Under the pieces are notes generated by a model. It saw only the letters and a program-made list of their open reading frames with translations, had not been told where the DNA came from and did not search any database. Shown here in pieces: positions 36,722 through 46,097 of a DNA stretch of 64,000 nucleotides; positions within the stretch are counted from its first letter, which is position 1, and each line of letters starts with the position of its first letter. The DNA is taken from positions 43,543 to 107,542 of the forward strand of contig JAJEDY010000094.1 of the NCBI GenBank assembly GCA_022821275.1, read 5' to 3'. Both the position numbers and the translations under genes were made by a program. The stretch is from Candidatus Latescibacterota bacterium (GTDB taxonomy: Bacteria > Latescibacterota > UBA2968).

Positions 36722-38167
36722 ATGATTTCGCGCAATCCGAATATTATTTTTATTCTGGCTGATGATATGGGCTATGGGGATCTGGCGTGTCAGAATCCAG
36801 AGTCTAAAATTCCAACGCCCAATCTGGATCGGCTGGCGTCACAGGGGGTTCGTTTTTCCGATGCTCACGCGCCGTCCAGCGTTTGTACGCCGTCGCGCTA
36901 TGCGATTCTTACGGGGCGGTATTCGTGGCGCACCCGGTTGCAAGGCGGCGTGTTGTGGCCCTGGGATCCACCTTTGATTGATCCGGGTCGAACGACGGTG
37001 GCGACATTGCTGCGAGATCAGGGGTATCGCACGGCCTGTATTGGAAAGTGGCATTTGGGATGGCACTGGGAGACAAAGGATGGGCGCGCAGCTTATGAAG
37101 GCGCAGAATACGGGGTGCTGGGTAGGGATCAGCGGTATGAATTGGGCAAGAATATCGATTTTAGTAAGCCGGTTACTGGTGGTCCTGTAGAATGCGGATT
37201 TGATTATTATTTTGGTGATGATGTGCCCAATTTTCCGCCTTATACCTGGTTTGAAAATGATCGGTTGGTCGATGCGCCCGTTGAGGAGAAGCCCGAGGAA
37301 ATGTTTGGGGCACCCGGAGCTATGGCGCCTGGATGGTCGCTTGAGGCAGTGATGCCCGAGTTGACCCGGCGCGCGGTTCAATATATTGAGGCGGCGGATG
37401 ATCAACCGTTTTTTTTGTATTTTCCCCTGACTGCGCCGCACACGCCGATTGTGCCAATAGATGAATTTAAGGGTATGAGCGAGGCGGGTGAGTACGGAGA
37501 TTTTGTGTGTGAAGTGGATTGGACTGTGGGCGAGGTGATGGCGGCTCTTGATCGAAAAGGGATTGCCGAGAATACGCTGATTATTTTTACCAGCGATAAT
37601 GGTCCGGAAAATTTCGCGTATAGACGGATCCAGGAATACGGGCATTACAGTATGGATGGCTTGCGGGGGTTGAAACGCGATGTGTGGGAAGGCGGGCATC
37701 GGGTTCCGTTTATTGCCAGGTGGGCAGGCCAGATTGAGGGGGGCAGGGTTTGCGATGAGGTGATTTGTATGTCCGATTTTATGGCTACGGTGGCGGCGAT
37801 AACCGGCGCGTCTTTGTCGGAGGATATGGGCGAAGATAGTTATAATATATTGCCCGCGCTTTTGGATGAGGCTTTTGATACGCCCATCCGGGAGGCGACT
37901 GTGCATCACAGCATTCGGGGGAAGTTTGCCATTCGGAAGGGGTGCTGGGTGTTGATCGATGCACCCAATGGGGATGATAATAAAGAACCGGATTGGTTTG
38001 TGGAAGAACGGGGGTATGTGCCCCATGATCATCCGGGCGAGCTTTTTGATCTCGAACGCGATCGGATTGAGCGTTTTAATCGTTATGCAGAATATCCCGA
38101 GATCGTTGCGGAACTCAAGACATTGCTCGAAAAGTATAAGCGAGAGGGCCGAAGCGTTTCGCGCTGA
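36722..38167 (+). CDS. Sulfatase (arylsulfatase A-like)
   Basis: A 481-residue protein: NIIFILADDMGYGDL (metal site), formylglycine motif CTPSRYAILTGRY, GKWHLGW, and IIFTSDNGPE. This is the canonical type I sulfatase pattern, closer to arylsulfatase A/B than the sulfatase at 0.6 kb, which has CVPAR. No clear signal peptide. It probably removes sulfate from an organic ester such as a sulfated glycan. Confidence 0.93.
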   Translation: MISRNPNIIFILADDMGYGDLACQNPESKIPTPNLDRLASQGVRFSDAHAPSSVCTPSRYAILTGRYSWRTRLQGGVLWPWDPPLIDPGRTTVATLLRDQGYRTACIGKWHLGWHWETKDGRAAYEGAEYGVLGRDQRYELGKNIDFSKPVTGGPVECGFDYYFGDDVPNFPPYTWFENDRLVDAPVEEKPEEMFGAPGAMAPGWSLEAVMPELTRRAVQYIEAADDQPFFLYFPLTAPHTPIVPIDEFKGMSEAGEYGDFVCEVDWTVGEVMAALDRKGIAENTLIIFTSDNGPENFAYRRIQEYGHYSMDGLRGLKRDVWEGGHRVPFIARWAGQIEGGRVCDEVICMSDFMATVAAITGASLSEDMGEDSYNILPALLDEAFDTPIREATVHHSIRGKFAIRKGCWVLIDAPNGDDNKEPDWFVEERGYVPHDHPGELFDLERDRIERFNRYAEYPEIVAELKTLLEKYKREGRSVSR

Positions 38168-38187
38168 TCGGAAGAGGGATGGTTTTT

Positions 38188-39120
38188 ATGAGACGTATTT
38201 TTTGCATCCTGATTGTGTTTGCATGGGTTGGTACGGCCAGGTCAGAGGTGCAGGTCGCGTTTCGCTTTGAGGCTGTTTTTGGCGAAATAGGGGGGGGCGA
38301 TGGACAGTTTCTCAATCCCGAAGGTTTGACGCTGGATACGTCGGGCAATGTGTTTGTGGTGGATACCGGGAATGATCGCGTCCAAAAATTGTCTTCAACG
38401 GGGACTTTTTTGCGGGCAGTGGGGGGACCGGGCTGGGAAGATGGGCAATTTAACAAACCGGGTGGTATTGCCGCGGGTAAGGGGTTGGAGATTTATGTGG
38501 CCGATGGCCGAAATCATCGCATTCAGGTGTTTAATCTCAATTTGCGTCTTTTAACGGTGATTGGCGGTGCGGATGCGGGTGGTTCTATGGATCTGGGTAC
38601 GCTCGGTGGTATTGCCGTGTCGGATGCGGATGAGATTTTGGTGAGCGATATCGATGCCGATCAACTGGTGCAGATCGATACGTATAGCCGCGTTGATCGC
38701 AGTTTTGGAGGGTTTGGGTATGGGGCTGGCAATTTGCGGCGTCCTTTGGGGATTGCAATAGAAGGTCGCGAGATGGTTTATGTTTGCGATAGCGAGAATG
38801 ATCGGGTCGCGGTATTCGACAGGTTTGGCAATTTTCAAAAGGCAATGGGCGAAGATGTTTTATTGCAGCCCTCGGCGCTGTGTGTGGGACCTGATCGGAC
38901 GTTGATTGTGGCGGATACGGGCCACCATCGCATTGTGGTGTTTGACCTCGATTCTGGTGGTGTTGCAGGCTCTTTGGGTGGTCCAGATCCGGGAAAGGGT
39001 GCGATGGCGTTCCAATTTCCGCGAGGTGTCGCGCTTGGACGCGCTGGCAGGTTGTTCGTTCTGGATTCGGGCAATGGGCGTATTCAGAAATTGCAAATGC
39101 AAGTTTCAAGGGGGAAGTAG
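38188..39120 (+). CDS. Secreted NHL-repeat beta-propeller protein
   Basis: About 310 residues. MRRIFCILIVFAWVGTARS is a signal peptide. Some six NHL-type blades follow, each with a pattern such as LDTSGNVFVVDTGNDRVQKL, IYVADGRNHRIQVF, VYVCDSENDRVAVF, LIVADTGHHRIVVF and LFVLDSGNGRIQKL. Extracytoplasmic propellers of this type bind proteins or glycans. It is followed by the large barrel protein and an Omp85 protein on the same strand, which suggests an envelope function. An in-frame ATG at 38179 is possible. Confidence 0.85.
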   Translation: MRRIFCILIVFAWVGTARSEVQVAFRFEAVFGEIGGGDGQFLNPEGLTLDTSGNVFVVDTGNDRVQKLSSTGTFLRAVGGPGWEDGQFNKPGGIAAGKGLEIYVADGRNHRIQVFNLNLRLLTVIGGADAGGSMDLGTLGGIAVSDADEILVSDIDADQLVQIDTYSRVDRSFGGFGYGAGNLRRPLGIAIEGREMVYVCDSENDRVAVFDRFGNFQKAMGEDVLLQPSALCVGPDRTLIVADTGHHRIVVFDLDSGGVAGSLGGPDPGKGAMAFQFPRGVALGRAGRLFVLDSGNGRIQKLQMQVSRGK

Positions 39121-39150
39121 GGAGTAGGAAGTGTGAAGTGAGGAAAGGCC
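39112..39150. repeat. GTGTGAAGT-type intergenic repeat
   Basis: GGGAGTAGGAAGTGTGAAGT and GAGGAAAGGCCGGGATG just after the NHL gene; reverse-complement relatives are at 52880-52916. Confidence 0.4.
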
Positions 39151-39207
39151 GGGATGTTCCGCGGGGGCGGGATGTCCTATTTTTTTTATAGATGAGAGAC
39201 TCGAGAG

Positions 39208-42200
39208 ATGAATGTTAGCACCCTTCGTATCGCTCAGGGTATTGTATTTCTTCTTATCTGTTTTGTAAAGGCGTACGCGCAGGTTCCCGTGCCAGAGCAG
39301 TTTACGCTGTTTGATGGGGAGCGGGTGTTTCAGGCGGATGGGAGCCGCGGGCCTTTTTCGATTTCCGATCGCGCCATTGAAGCGGCGAGCGAACGGGTTT
39401 GGGTGGATGGGGTGTTGTTCATCCGGGATCGGGATTATGTGGTGGATGCAGAGCGCGCGTTGCTGACGCTTTTGCGGGATGTTGCGCGAGGTGTGGAGAT
39501 TGTGGTGCGTTTTAGACAGCGTCCGCAGGTGACCGTGTCTGTGGTTCAGCGTCGTCGGTTTCAGCCGGAGGAAGGCGGTGGCGATCAATCGATTGTGCAT
39601 GTGTTCTCTCCCCCTGTGGTGCGAGAGAGAGATGAAGAGCAGAAATTGACGGTTGGTGGCCATAAAAGTATTTCTGTAACTGCGGGGTCTCAACACGCGG
39701 TTCACCAGGCTTTGCAGTTGCGTATTTCTGGCGAGGTTGCCGAGGGGGTCAATTTATTGACCGTGCTGTCCGATCGCAATTTGCCAATCGGAGAACAGGG
39801 TGGGTCAAAGCGGTTGCAGGAATTGGATCGCGTGTTTTTTCAGGTTAATGCCGATCAGATATCGGCCACGCTTGGCGATCTCGATGTGGCGTTTGATGAG
39901 ACGGTGTTTGGGCGCTATCGGCGGCAGTTGCAGGGTGCGCGCGTACTGGCCCATCGGCAGAAAGGCCAGTTCTCGGCTTTTGGGGCGGTGTCGCGGGGGC
40001 GTTGGAAAACGCGGCGGCTGGTGACGATTGAGGGGTTTCAGGGTCCTTATTCACTGTCGGGCGGTGGTTTGTGGGGGCAAATTGTGCCGGAGTCCGAGCG
40101 GGTATATCTGAATGGGCGGTTGCTCAATCGCGGGGATGGGGCAGATTATACGGTTGATTACGAGCGCGGGCATGTGGCGTTCACGCCCGAGATACCGATT
40201 GGGGTGGAGAGCCGCGTTACAGTGGAATATCAGGTGATTGATGCGGGTATGAGAAGCCGACTGATGGGTATGGAGTCCAGTATATCCCTTGCTGAAGGGG
40301 TGTCTGTGGGGACGACGCTGATTCGAGAGTCCGATCGTCCCGCTTTCTCGCCTGGAATAGCTTCAGTACAGCGGCAGTTGGGGGTGGTGTACGCGACGTA
40401 CTCGCCGTGGTCAAATGCGCGTATTTCTGGGGAGGTCGCCCTGAGCGATCGGGATTCGGGAAGTGGGCGCGGGTTTCGCATGGATGGTGCATGGGCAGGG
40501 CGCAATTTTGAAGTTACAGGTCGGTTTCGCCAGGTTGGAGCCAATTTTGAAGCATTCGAGCGATTGGACAGGGGACGGGCCGCCGGACGATGGGGGTGGC
40601 AAGCCGATACTGTGCGAACCGCCCAGCGCGAGGGTGAGGTGGCTGTGCGCTGGGATTTGGGCAAGGCGTTTTCCGTTACCGGGGAATACGGGCAGCATTT
40701 GGGCGTTGTGCGAACGGATCGGAAAAGTGTGGGGATCCGTTCGCCTGTGGGGATGTACCGCTATGAGTCGCTCGGGCGCGATAGCGGTGGACTGCGTCGG
40801 CACGAAGGGCAGGTCGAAGTGTCGATAGGACTGGTGAAGCCCGGTTTTCGTTTTTCGCTGGAAAATGGGGTGGGCGATGGGGTGGGTAGCAGTTCACTTT
40901 TTTATGCGGCGCATCCGCGCGTTTTGCCCCAGGGTATTGACAAACAGGAGTTGGTGTGGCACATGGGCATTGGCGAAGGGCGAAATTGGTCGTGGGTATC
41001 GGAGTTGAAATATCGAAAGTTCAGGCAGCGGGAAACGGTGTGGCAGGATAGTTTGCGCGGGTGGTTGCACACCCACAGGGCGCAGATGACAAATTGGAAG
41101 GGTTGGATTTTTTCTGGTTCTTATACGCACGGAGAAATCCAGATCGGGCGCGAGCACCAGCAGGCGACGCATCTGGGGCGCGTGCGGTTGGGGCATAATC
41201 GTCCCGGCTCATCGCATCAGATAACGTATCGCGTTTCGAGTACGCGGGTCAGTCAGCCCATTTTTGTCGAGGTGGCGTCCGGGCTGGGAGAATATATTTG
41301 GGAGGACGCCAATGGCGATGGTTTGCGCGATGTGGAGGAATTTGTGCCCGATGTCGATGGCGATTATGTGCGGGTTTACGATTACGGGCAGTTTGCACCT
41401 GCACGCGATGGCGCGCTGGGGATGCGCGTGGAAATTGATTTTCGGCGTTTGATTGGAGATGCGCACATTTTGTCCGCTGTTGCGATAGATGCATCGCTAC
41501 GTGCAGAGCGGCAGATTGCGACTGGGGCGAAGCACGCGGCTCCCTGGGATCTGTTTGGTTTTGATGCGGATGCCGGGATTTTGGGTGCTCGGAGAGACGG
41601 CTTGATGCGTCTTTATTTGTTTCGGTATCACAGGCGTGGATCGCTGCGTTTGTCTGCGCGCGTGCGCGATCAGGTCAATCGGGCGTTTTACGGGGGTGCT
41701 GCCGAATTTTTTGTACAGGGTGGCGCGTTGGGAAAATTGAGGCCTGTCAATCGTCTCGAACTGGAGACGGAATTTGATTTGGGACACAGAGCGCGCGAAG
41801 GTGCGGGTGCTTTTGCCTATCGCATTGATGGTGCGAATGGGGCGCTGCGCTGTGCGTTCAGGTCTGCGTATAAATGGCATTTGCGTTTGGGCGTGTTGGG
41901 TGGGCGAGACTGGGAACGCATCCGGGCGGTGCGCGTGCGGCATGTCGGTGTCCAGCCAGAGGTGATTTACGCTTTGCCAGGTCGCGGGCGATTGCGCGGT
42001 CGGTTGGATTGGACGCGGGTTTGGGCGACGGATATGGCACCCTTATTTTTGGGGTTGGCAAGGGGCAATCGCCAGGGGCAGAACTGGGCGTGGCGATTGG
42101 GAATGGATTACCGTTTTGGTAAATATGTATCGGCGCAGGTGATGTACGATGGACGCGTAAGACCTGCTCGTCAGACCATCCATCTCGGGCGCGTGGAGAT

Positions 42201-42216
42201 GCGGGCGGTGTTTTGA
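39208..42216 (+). CDS. Very large outer-membrane beta-barrel protein, unassigned
   Basis: A 1002-residue protein with signal peptide MNVSTLRIAQGIVFLLICFV ending near KAYAQ. The first 350 residues contain two segments of the type RDYVVDAERALLTLL and ADYTVDYERGHVAFT, which recall repeats of gliding/secretion barrel SprA and similar FCB-group proteins. YIWEDANGDGLRDVEEFVPD near residue 700 is an acidic NGDG loop also reminiscent of SprA. The rest alternates short polar/aromatic strands and ends in a terminal Phe (VEMRAVF), as expected for barrel insertion by BamA. No TonB box or plug found. Function unknown; it precedes an Omp85 gene. Confidence 0.6.
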   Translation: MNVSTLRIAQGIVFLLICFVKAYAQVPVPEQFTLFDGERVFQADGSRGPFSISDRAIEAASERVWVDGVLFIRDRDYVVDAERALLTLLRDVARGVEIVVRFRQRPQVTVSVVQRRRFQPEEGGGDQSIVHVFSPPVVRERDEEQKLTVGGHKSISVTAGSQHAVHQALQLRISGEVAEGVNLLTVLSDRNLPIGEQGGSKRLQELDRVFFQVNADQISATLGDLDVAFDETVFGRYRRQLQGARVLAHRQKGQFSAFGAVSRGRWKTRRLVTIEGFQGPYSLSGGGLWGQIVPESERVYLNGRLLNRGDGADYTVDYERGHVAFTPEIPIGVESRVTVEYQVIDAGMRSRLMGMESSISLAEGVSVGTTLIRESDRPAFSPGIASVQRQLGVVYATYSPWSNARISGEVALSDRDSGSGRGFRMDGAWAGRNFEVTGRFRQVGANFEAFERLDRGRAAGRWGWQADTVRTAQREGEVAVRWDLGKAFSVTGEYGQHLGVVRTDRKSVGIRSPVGMYRYESLGRDSGGLRRHEGQVEVSIGLVKPGFRFSLENGVGDGVGSSSLFYAAHPRVLPQGIDKQELVWHMGIGEGRNWSWVSELKYRKFRQRETVWQDSLRGWLHTHRAQMTNWKGWIFSGSYTHGEIQIGREHQQATHLGRVRLGHNRPGSSHQITYRVSSTRVSQPIFVEVASGLGEYIWEDANGDGLRDVEEFVPDVDGDYVRVYDYGQFAPARDGALGMRVEIDFRRLIGDAHILSAVAIDASLRAERQIATGAKHAAPWDLFGFDADAGILGARRDGLMRLYLFRYHRRGSLRLSARVRDQVNRAFYGGAAEFFVQGGALGKLRPVNRLELETEFDLGHRAREGAGAFAYRIDGANGALRCAFRSAYKWHLRLGVLGGRDWERIRAVRVRHVGVQPEVIYALPGRGRLRGRLDWTRVWATDMAPLFLGLARGNRQGQNWAWRLGMDYRFGKYVSAQVMYDGRVRPARQTIHLGRVEMRAVF

Positions 42217-42251
42217 TCCGCAGAAAAAAACGCGAGTAATTTGAGCGTTTT

Positions 42252-42308
42252 TCGCAGATGGACGCAGATAAAATTAAATGTAGGGGCGGTGCCCTGTGCC
42301 CGCCCGTC
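42252..42308. repeat. CGCAGATGGA-type repeat and REP-like palindrome
   Basis: CGCAGATGGACGCAGATAAA followed by GTAGGGGCGG/TGCCCTGTGC/CCGCCCGTCAC, an imperfect palindrome of the GTAGGGGCG family (compare 55.3 kb). Related CGCAGATGA tandems lie at 60470-60497. Confidence 0.45.
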
Positions 42309-42325
42309 ACTGTGCAAAGGTGCAG

Positions 42326-43987
42326 ATGAATAGAGATAAATACATAAGATATTTACTTTTGGCGATGTGGATGGTCTGTATCGCGTCCAGCGCGGGGGGA
42401 GAGATGCGTGCGATTGTGAAGCGCGTGCAGGTTGAAGGTGCGCGGTCTGTGAGTGTGCGCGATGTGCGGGGTTGGTTGGTTACACGGGCGGGTGTTGCGG
42501 TGGATTCGGCGTTGTTGCGAAAAGATGTTTACCGTATTTTGGCGGGATATCAGGCACGTGGATTCTGGCATGTGGCGGTGGCTTTTCCCAGGGTTGCAAT
42601 GCGCGGTGGCGACGTGGCGGTGGCTTTTGAGATTACCGAAGGGGTGCGTACACGGGTTGTGTCGGTAGAGGTGCGTGGCGATCTGGTTTTTGATGAATCG
42701 GATGTGCTTTTTGCCTTTGGTCTGGCGCAGGGTATGGTGTTGCTGGATAGCGATTTAAACCAGCGGTTGGATCACCTGTTGCGTTTTTATGAGGATAGGG
42801 GCTATCCGTTTTGCGCGTTGCGGCCAGATGTGCAATTTGAGGGTGATGGCGCGAGTGTGCAGGTGGTGGTGTCGCCCGGCCCTCTGGTGCATGTCGATGC
42901 GGTGCGCTTTGAGGGCAATGAAACGACGCGGGAAGATGTTTTGTTGCGGCATATTTCGTTTGTTGAGGGCGAGGTCTATGACCAGCGTCGCGTAGATGCT
43001 TTTGTGCGGCAGTTGCAAAATTTGCCGTTTATCGACCGGGTTTATACGCCTGAACTCGTATCTACCGGTGATGAGATGGCTCTTGTGATCGATTTGGAGG
43101 AGTCGCGCCACACGCGCGTTGAAGGGGTGCTCGGTGTGGGGTCTGGACAGGGTTTGACAGGGGAGATCGCACTCGATATTTTAAATTTTTCTGGTGGGGG
43201 ACGAGAGGGGTACGCGCTGTGGTCACGGCAGGGTGTGGGGTTGTCGAATTTGCGCGTTTCGTATCGCGAGCCTTATATTTTAAGTAGTCCGCTTTCCGGT
43301 TGGGGTGCGGTGGCAATGGTTGCGCGCACGGGATATGAGACGCATAAGTTTGGGGGGGGCGCAGATGTGTCTGTGGGTGATGGCGCGCGCTTTTTTGGCG
43401 GGGTTTCACACAGGCGCGTTCTGCCCGATTCCACGGGGTTGGGATTTTATGAGGAAGAGAGGATGTGGTCTTTTGAGTCGGGGGTTCGGTTTGATCGGCG
43501 AGGGGTTGCTATGAGCGGCTGGCTGGCGGAGATCAGGGGAGAGATCGGCGAGGTTTCTGATGGGATCAGGCGCGTGCAGTGGGAGGTTGATGGACAGGTG
43601 TTTTTGCCTGTGGGCAAGCAGTCCGTTGTTGCGGGCAGGGCACGCGCTCTGTGGGTGGGACAAAAGGGGGATGTGCCGCAGTCTGCCGGTATCTGGCTGG
43701 GGGGTGCACAATCGCTGCGGGGCTATCGGGAAGAGATGTTCTGGGGGACCAATGCGGGGTGGATCAATGTGGAATGGCGGTGGTTGCTGGGACCGAAAGC
43801 GCGGCTTTTTGCATTTGTCGATGCGGGAAGGATTGAAGGGGCAGGGGCGCGTTCGTGGCCCGTGTCCTATGGCATTGGTCTTTTGGCAAATGGACGGATG
43901 GGCGCAGTTGGGATAGATTATGGTTTGCCGCGGGGCGAGAGCCTGGGGCAAGGTATGGTGCATGTGCGGATGGTTAGCGCGTTTTAA
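42326..43987 (+). CDS. Omp85-superfamily outer membrane protein (BamA/TamA-like)
   Basis: About 553 residues. A signal peptide (LLLAMWMVCIASSAGG) is followed by about three POTRA-like repeats (VKRVQVEGARSVSVRDVRGW, VVSVEVRGDLVFDESDVLFA, VDAVRFEGNETTREDVLLRH). The C-terminal half is a 16-strand-type barrel with the loop-6 motif SLRGYREE and a terminal Phe (VRMVSAF). These proteins insert or export barrels. It is shorter than BamA, closer to TamA. With the 1002-residue barrel just upstream it could be that protein's dedicated insertion partner (inference). Start chosen at ATG 42326 after AAGGTG. Confidence 0.88.
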   Translation: MNRDKYIRYLLLAMWMVCIASSAGGEMRAIVKRVQVEGARSVSVRDVRGWLVTRAGVAVDSALLRKDVYRILAGYQARGFWHVAVAFPRVAMRGGDVAVAFEITEGVRTRVVSVEVRGDLVFDESDVLFAFGLAQGMVLLDSDLNQRLDHLLRFYEDRGYPFCALRPDVQFEGDGASVQVVVSPGPLVHVDAVRFEGNETTREDVLLRHISFVEGEVYDQRRVDAFVRQLQNLPFIDRVYTPELVSTGDEMALVIDLEESRHTRVEGVLGVGSGQGLTGEIALDILNFSGGGREGYALWSRQGVGLSNLRVSYREPYILSSPLSGWGAVAMVARTGYETHKFGGGADVSVGDGARFFGGVSHRRVLPDSTGLGFYEEERMWSFESGVRFDRRGVAMSGWLAEIRGEIGEVSDGIRRVQWEVDGQVFLPVGKQSVVAGRARALWVGQKGDVPQSAGIWLGGAQSLRGYREEMFWGTNAGWINVEWRWLLGPKARLFAFVDAGRIEGAGARSWPVSYGIGLLANGRMGAVGIDYGLPRGESLGQGMVHVRMVSAF

Positions 43988-44068
43988 GTTTGTGTGATAC
44001 CTGTGCGTGGCGTATATTCTGAGGCGCACAAAATTCGTATGCAATTATTCATTTAAAGGGAGAGTTTT

Positions 44069-46021
44069 ATGTTGAACAGGATTCGCAGTATCATGATGGT
44101 AGCACTTGCCGCAGGTCTTATGTGGAGCTGTGGTGGCGAGCGCGGGATGGAGTCTTTCGAGGCGGAGGAGCAGATTGGACGCCCGCTGAGTAAGATAGCC
44201 GTGGCTGATGATATGTCTCAGGCGACGGTGGTGGCGACTGTGTCGCAAGATGACGCGCCTGTGGCAGGTGCGATGGTCGAGTTTGCGCGTTCTATTGCCG
44301 GGCAGGTACCCGATTATCAGTGGTCGGGTATGACCGATGATATGGGTCGCGTTATGGTGGAGATATCCGGTCAGGCGAGTGGATATTATCAGGCACGCGC
44401 GTCTCGAGATGGCTCCGTGATGGGGCGCTGGTCGAGCATCCCGATCAATGGAGGCTACAGGACAATGGTTGCGTTGCCCATTGGTGGAAGGGCACAGGTG
44501 ACGGGTACATCTGAACTTATATCGGGTGTGCTTAGGGGAGAGATTCCCATTGGCATTGTCGTGTCTCAAACAGGGCGGTTATCCGAGATTGGACAGAGGT
44601 CTATCAATGGCTTTGAAATGGCTCGCGAAGAGGTGAATGCCTCACTGGGAGATGCGAGTTTGACGTTTATTATCGAGGATGATCAGGCCACCATAGAAGG
44701 TGCTACTGCGGCATATAATAAGCTCATTCATGAAGATGGCGTGCCAGTCATTCTCGGTGTTTATACTTCTACTATGGTACGCGAGGTGTTTCCCATTGCG
44801 CAGGAAAATGGGGTTGTGGCGATCAGCCCCACTTCGGCTGCACGCGGTCTCAGTGCGATTGGCGATTTTGTCTTTCGCATCGCCCTTAATGTTGATGCGT
44901 TGATCCCGAAGAGTGTAAGACTGACTCGGGAAAAACTGGGCTATGAGCGCGTGGCCACGATGTTTCAGAATATGGATGTTTTTTCGCAGAGTAGCGATGA
45001 GGTGTTGAAAAGTGCCTTTAGTGAGAATGGCGTTGAGGTTCTAACTACTGAGACTTTTGAAACCGGCGATATGGATCTTTCCGAGCAGTTTTCCAAGATT
45101 GTGGCGTTGAATCCAGATGCGATTTTTGTTTCGTCTGTGTCAGAAGGGCGGGCACAGGCTCTGATCGATGGGGGGCAACACGGTATTCCTATGCTGATTC
45201 CCCTGCTCAGTATAGACGGGGTAGAACGCGCTGGGGAGGCAGCCGAGGGGGCAATTAGTTTGACGTATTGGAATAGCGCGAGCAATATACCGGCCAATCG
45301 CGCCTTTGTTGAGAATTATATGGCGAAATACGGTGCTGTGCCAAGCCGATACGTTGCTATGTCCTACGCGACGGTTCATATTTTGGCAAAGGCTATTGCA
45401 GATGCCCAATCCTCCGATCCTCGTGCGATTCGGGATGCGCTGGCTCAAATCGAGAATTTGGATACGATTTTGGGCGCGTTTTCGTTTGACGCCAATGGAG
45501 ATGCGATTTATGATCCGGTTGTTCTGATCGTAAAGGATGGCAAATTTGAGGTTTTTGATACACAAACTGCCATGATTGCGACTGCGACAATTGGCGAGAC
45601 GAACGAAAGCGGTGTGGCAGGAAAAGCGAGTTTCACACAAATCGGCGATAATATCAAGCTCGTCGTTTCGCTCGCTAATGCGTCCACAGGCGAACACGCT
45701 GTCCATATCCACACAACTGGCGATTGTAGTGCTCCAGACGGGAAATCGGCTGGCGGGCATTGGAATCCCACTGGCGTTGCACACGGAAAATGGGGAGAAG
45801 GTGAATTTCACCTTGGCGACATTGGCAATATGACTGTCGATGATCAAGGCATGGGGAAAATTGAACTGACGACAAATCTTTGGGAGATGAACACTGGCTC
45901 AGACATAGATGTTGTTGGAAAAGCCATCATCGTCCATGCAGGTGCTGATGATTTTGTCTCACAACCTTCGGGCAATGCTGGCGCACGCATCGGTTGCGGC
46001 GTGATTGAGTTAGGACAGTAA
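44069..46021 (+). CDS. Periplasmic binding protein fused to Cu,Zn superoxide dismutase
   Basis: A 650-residue lipoprotein-like protein (hydrophobic start, Cys21 in GLMWSC, not a perfect lipobox). Residues about 45-140 form an Ig-like/carboxypeptidase-regulatory domain (APVAGAMVEFARS). Residues about 155-500 are a type I amino-acid-binding protein (IPIGIVVSQTGRLSEIG, GVYTSTMVREVFPIAQ, YVAMSYATVHILAKAI). Residues about 505-650 are a complete SodC domain: HAVHIH at 543-548, GGHWNP (His564), HGKW, FHLGDIGN, and VHAGADD (His623), with both disulfide cysteines (GDC, IGCGV). All Cu and Zn ligands are present. It would bind a small ligand and dismutate superoxide outside the cytoplasm. No ABC permease is nearby. 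Confidence 0.9.
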   Translation: MLNRIRSIMMVALAAGLMWSCGGERGMESFEAEEQIGRPLSKIAVADDMSQATVVATVSQDDAPVAGAMVEFARSIAGQVPDYQWSGMTDDMGRVMVEISGQASGYYQARASRDGSVMGRWSSIPINGGYRTMVALPIGGRAQVTGTSELISGVLRGEIPIGIVVSQTGRLSEIGQRSINGFEMAREEVNASLGDASLTFIIEDDQATIEGATAAYNKLIHEDGVPVILGVYTSTMVREVFPIAQENGVVAISPTSAARGLSAIGDFVFRIALNVDALIPKSVRLTREKLGYERVATMFQNMDVFSQSSDEVLKSAFSENGVEVLTTETFETGDMDLSEQFSKIVALNPDAIFVSSVSEGRAQALIDGGQHGIPMLIPLLSIDGVERAGEAAEGAISLTYWNSASNIPANRAFVENYMAKYGAVPSRYVAMSYATVHILAKAIADAQSSDPRAIRDALAQIENLDTILGAFSFDANGDAIYDPVVLIVKDGKFEVFDTQTAMIATATIGETNESGVAGKASFTQIGDNIKLVVSLANASTGEHAVHIHTTGDCSAPDGKSAGGHWNPTGVAHGKWGEGEFHLGDIGNMTVDDQGMGKIELTTNLWEMNTGSDIDVVGKAIIVHAGADDFVSQPSGNAGARIGCGVIELGQ

Positions 46022-46055
46022 TAGGAGACATACTCTCACTAAGTTTTGTTAAATG

Positions 46056-46086
46056 GGGCGCGTTTTGAATGCGCCCTTTTATTTTT
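46056..46086 (+). terminator. Terminator after the binding protein-SOD gene
   Basis: GGGCGC (46056-46061), 9-base loop, GCGCCC (46071-46076), then TTTTATTTTTT. Confidence 0.7.
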
Positions 46087-46097
46087 TATCAGTGGAT

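Noticed and set aside
36839..38032. A 397-residue frame antisense to the second sulfatase
   Set aside because: Shadow of a strongly supported gene.
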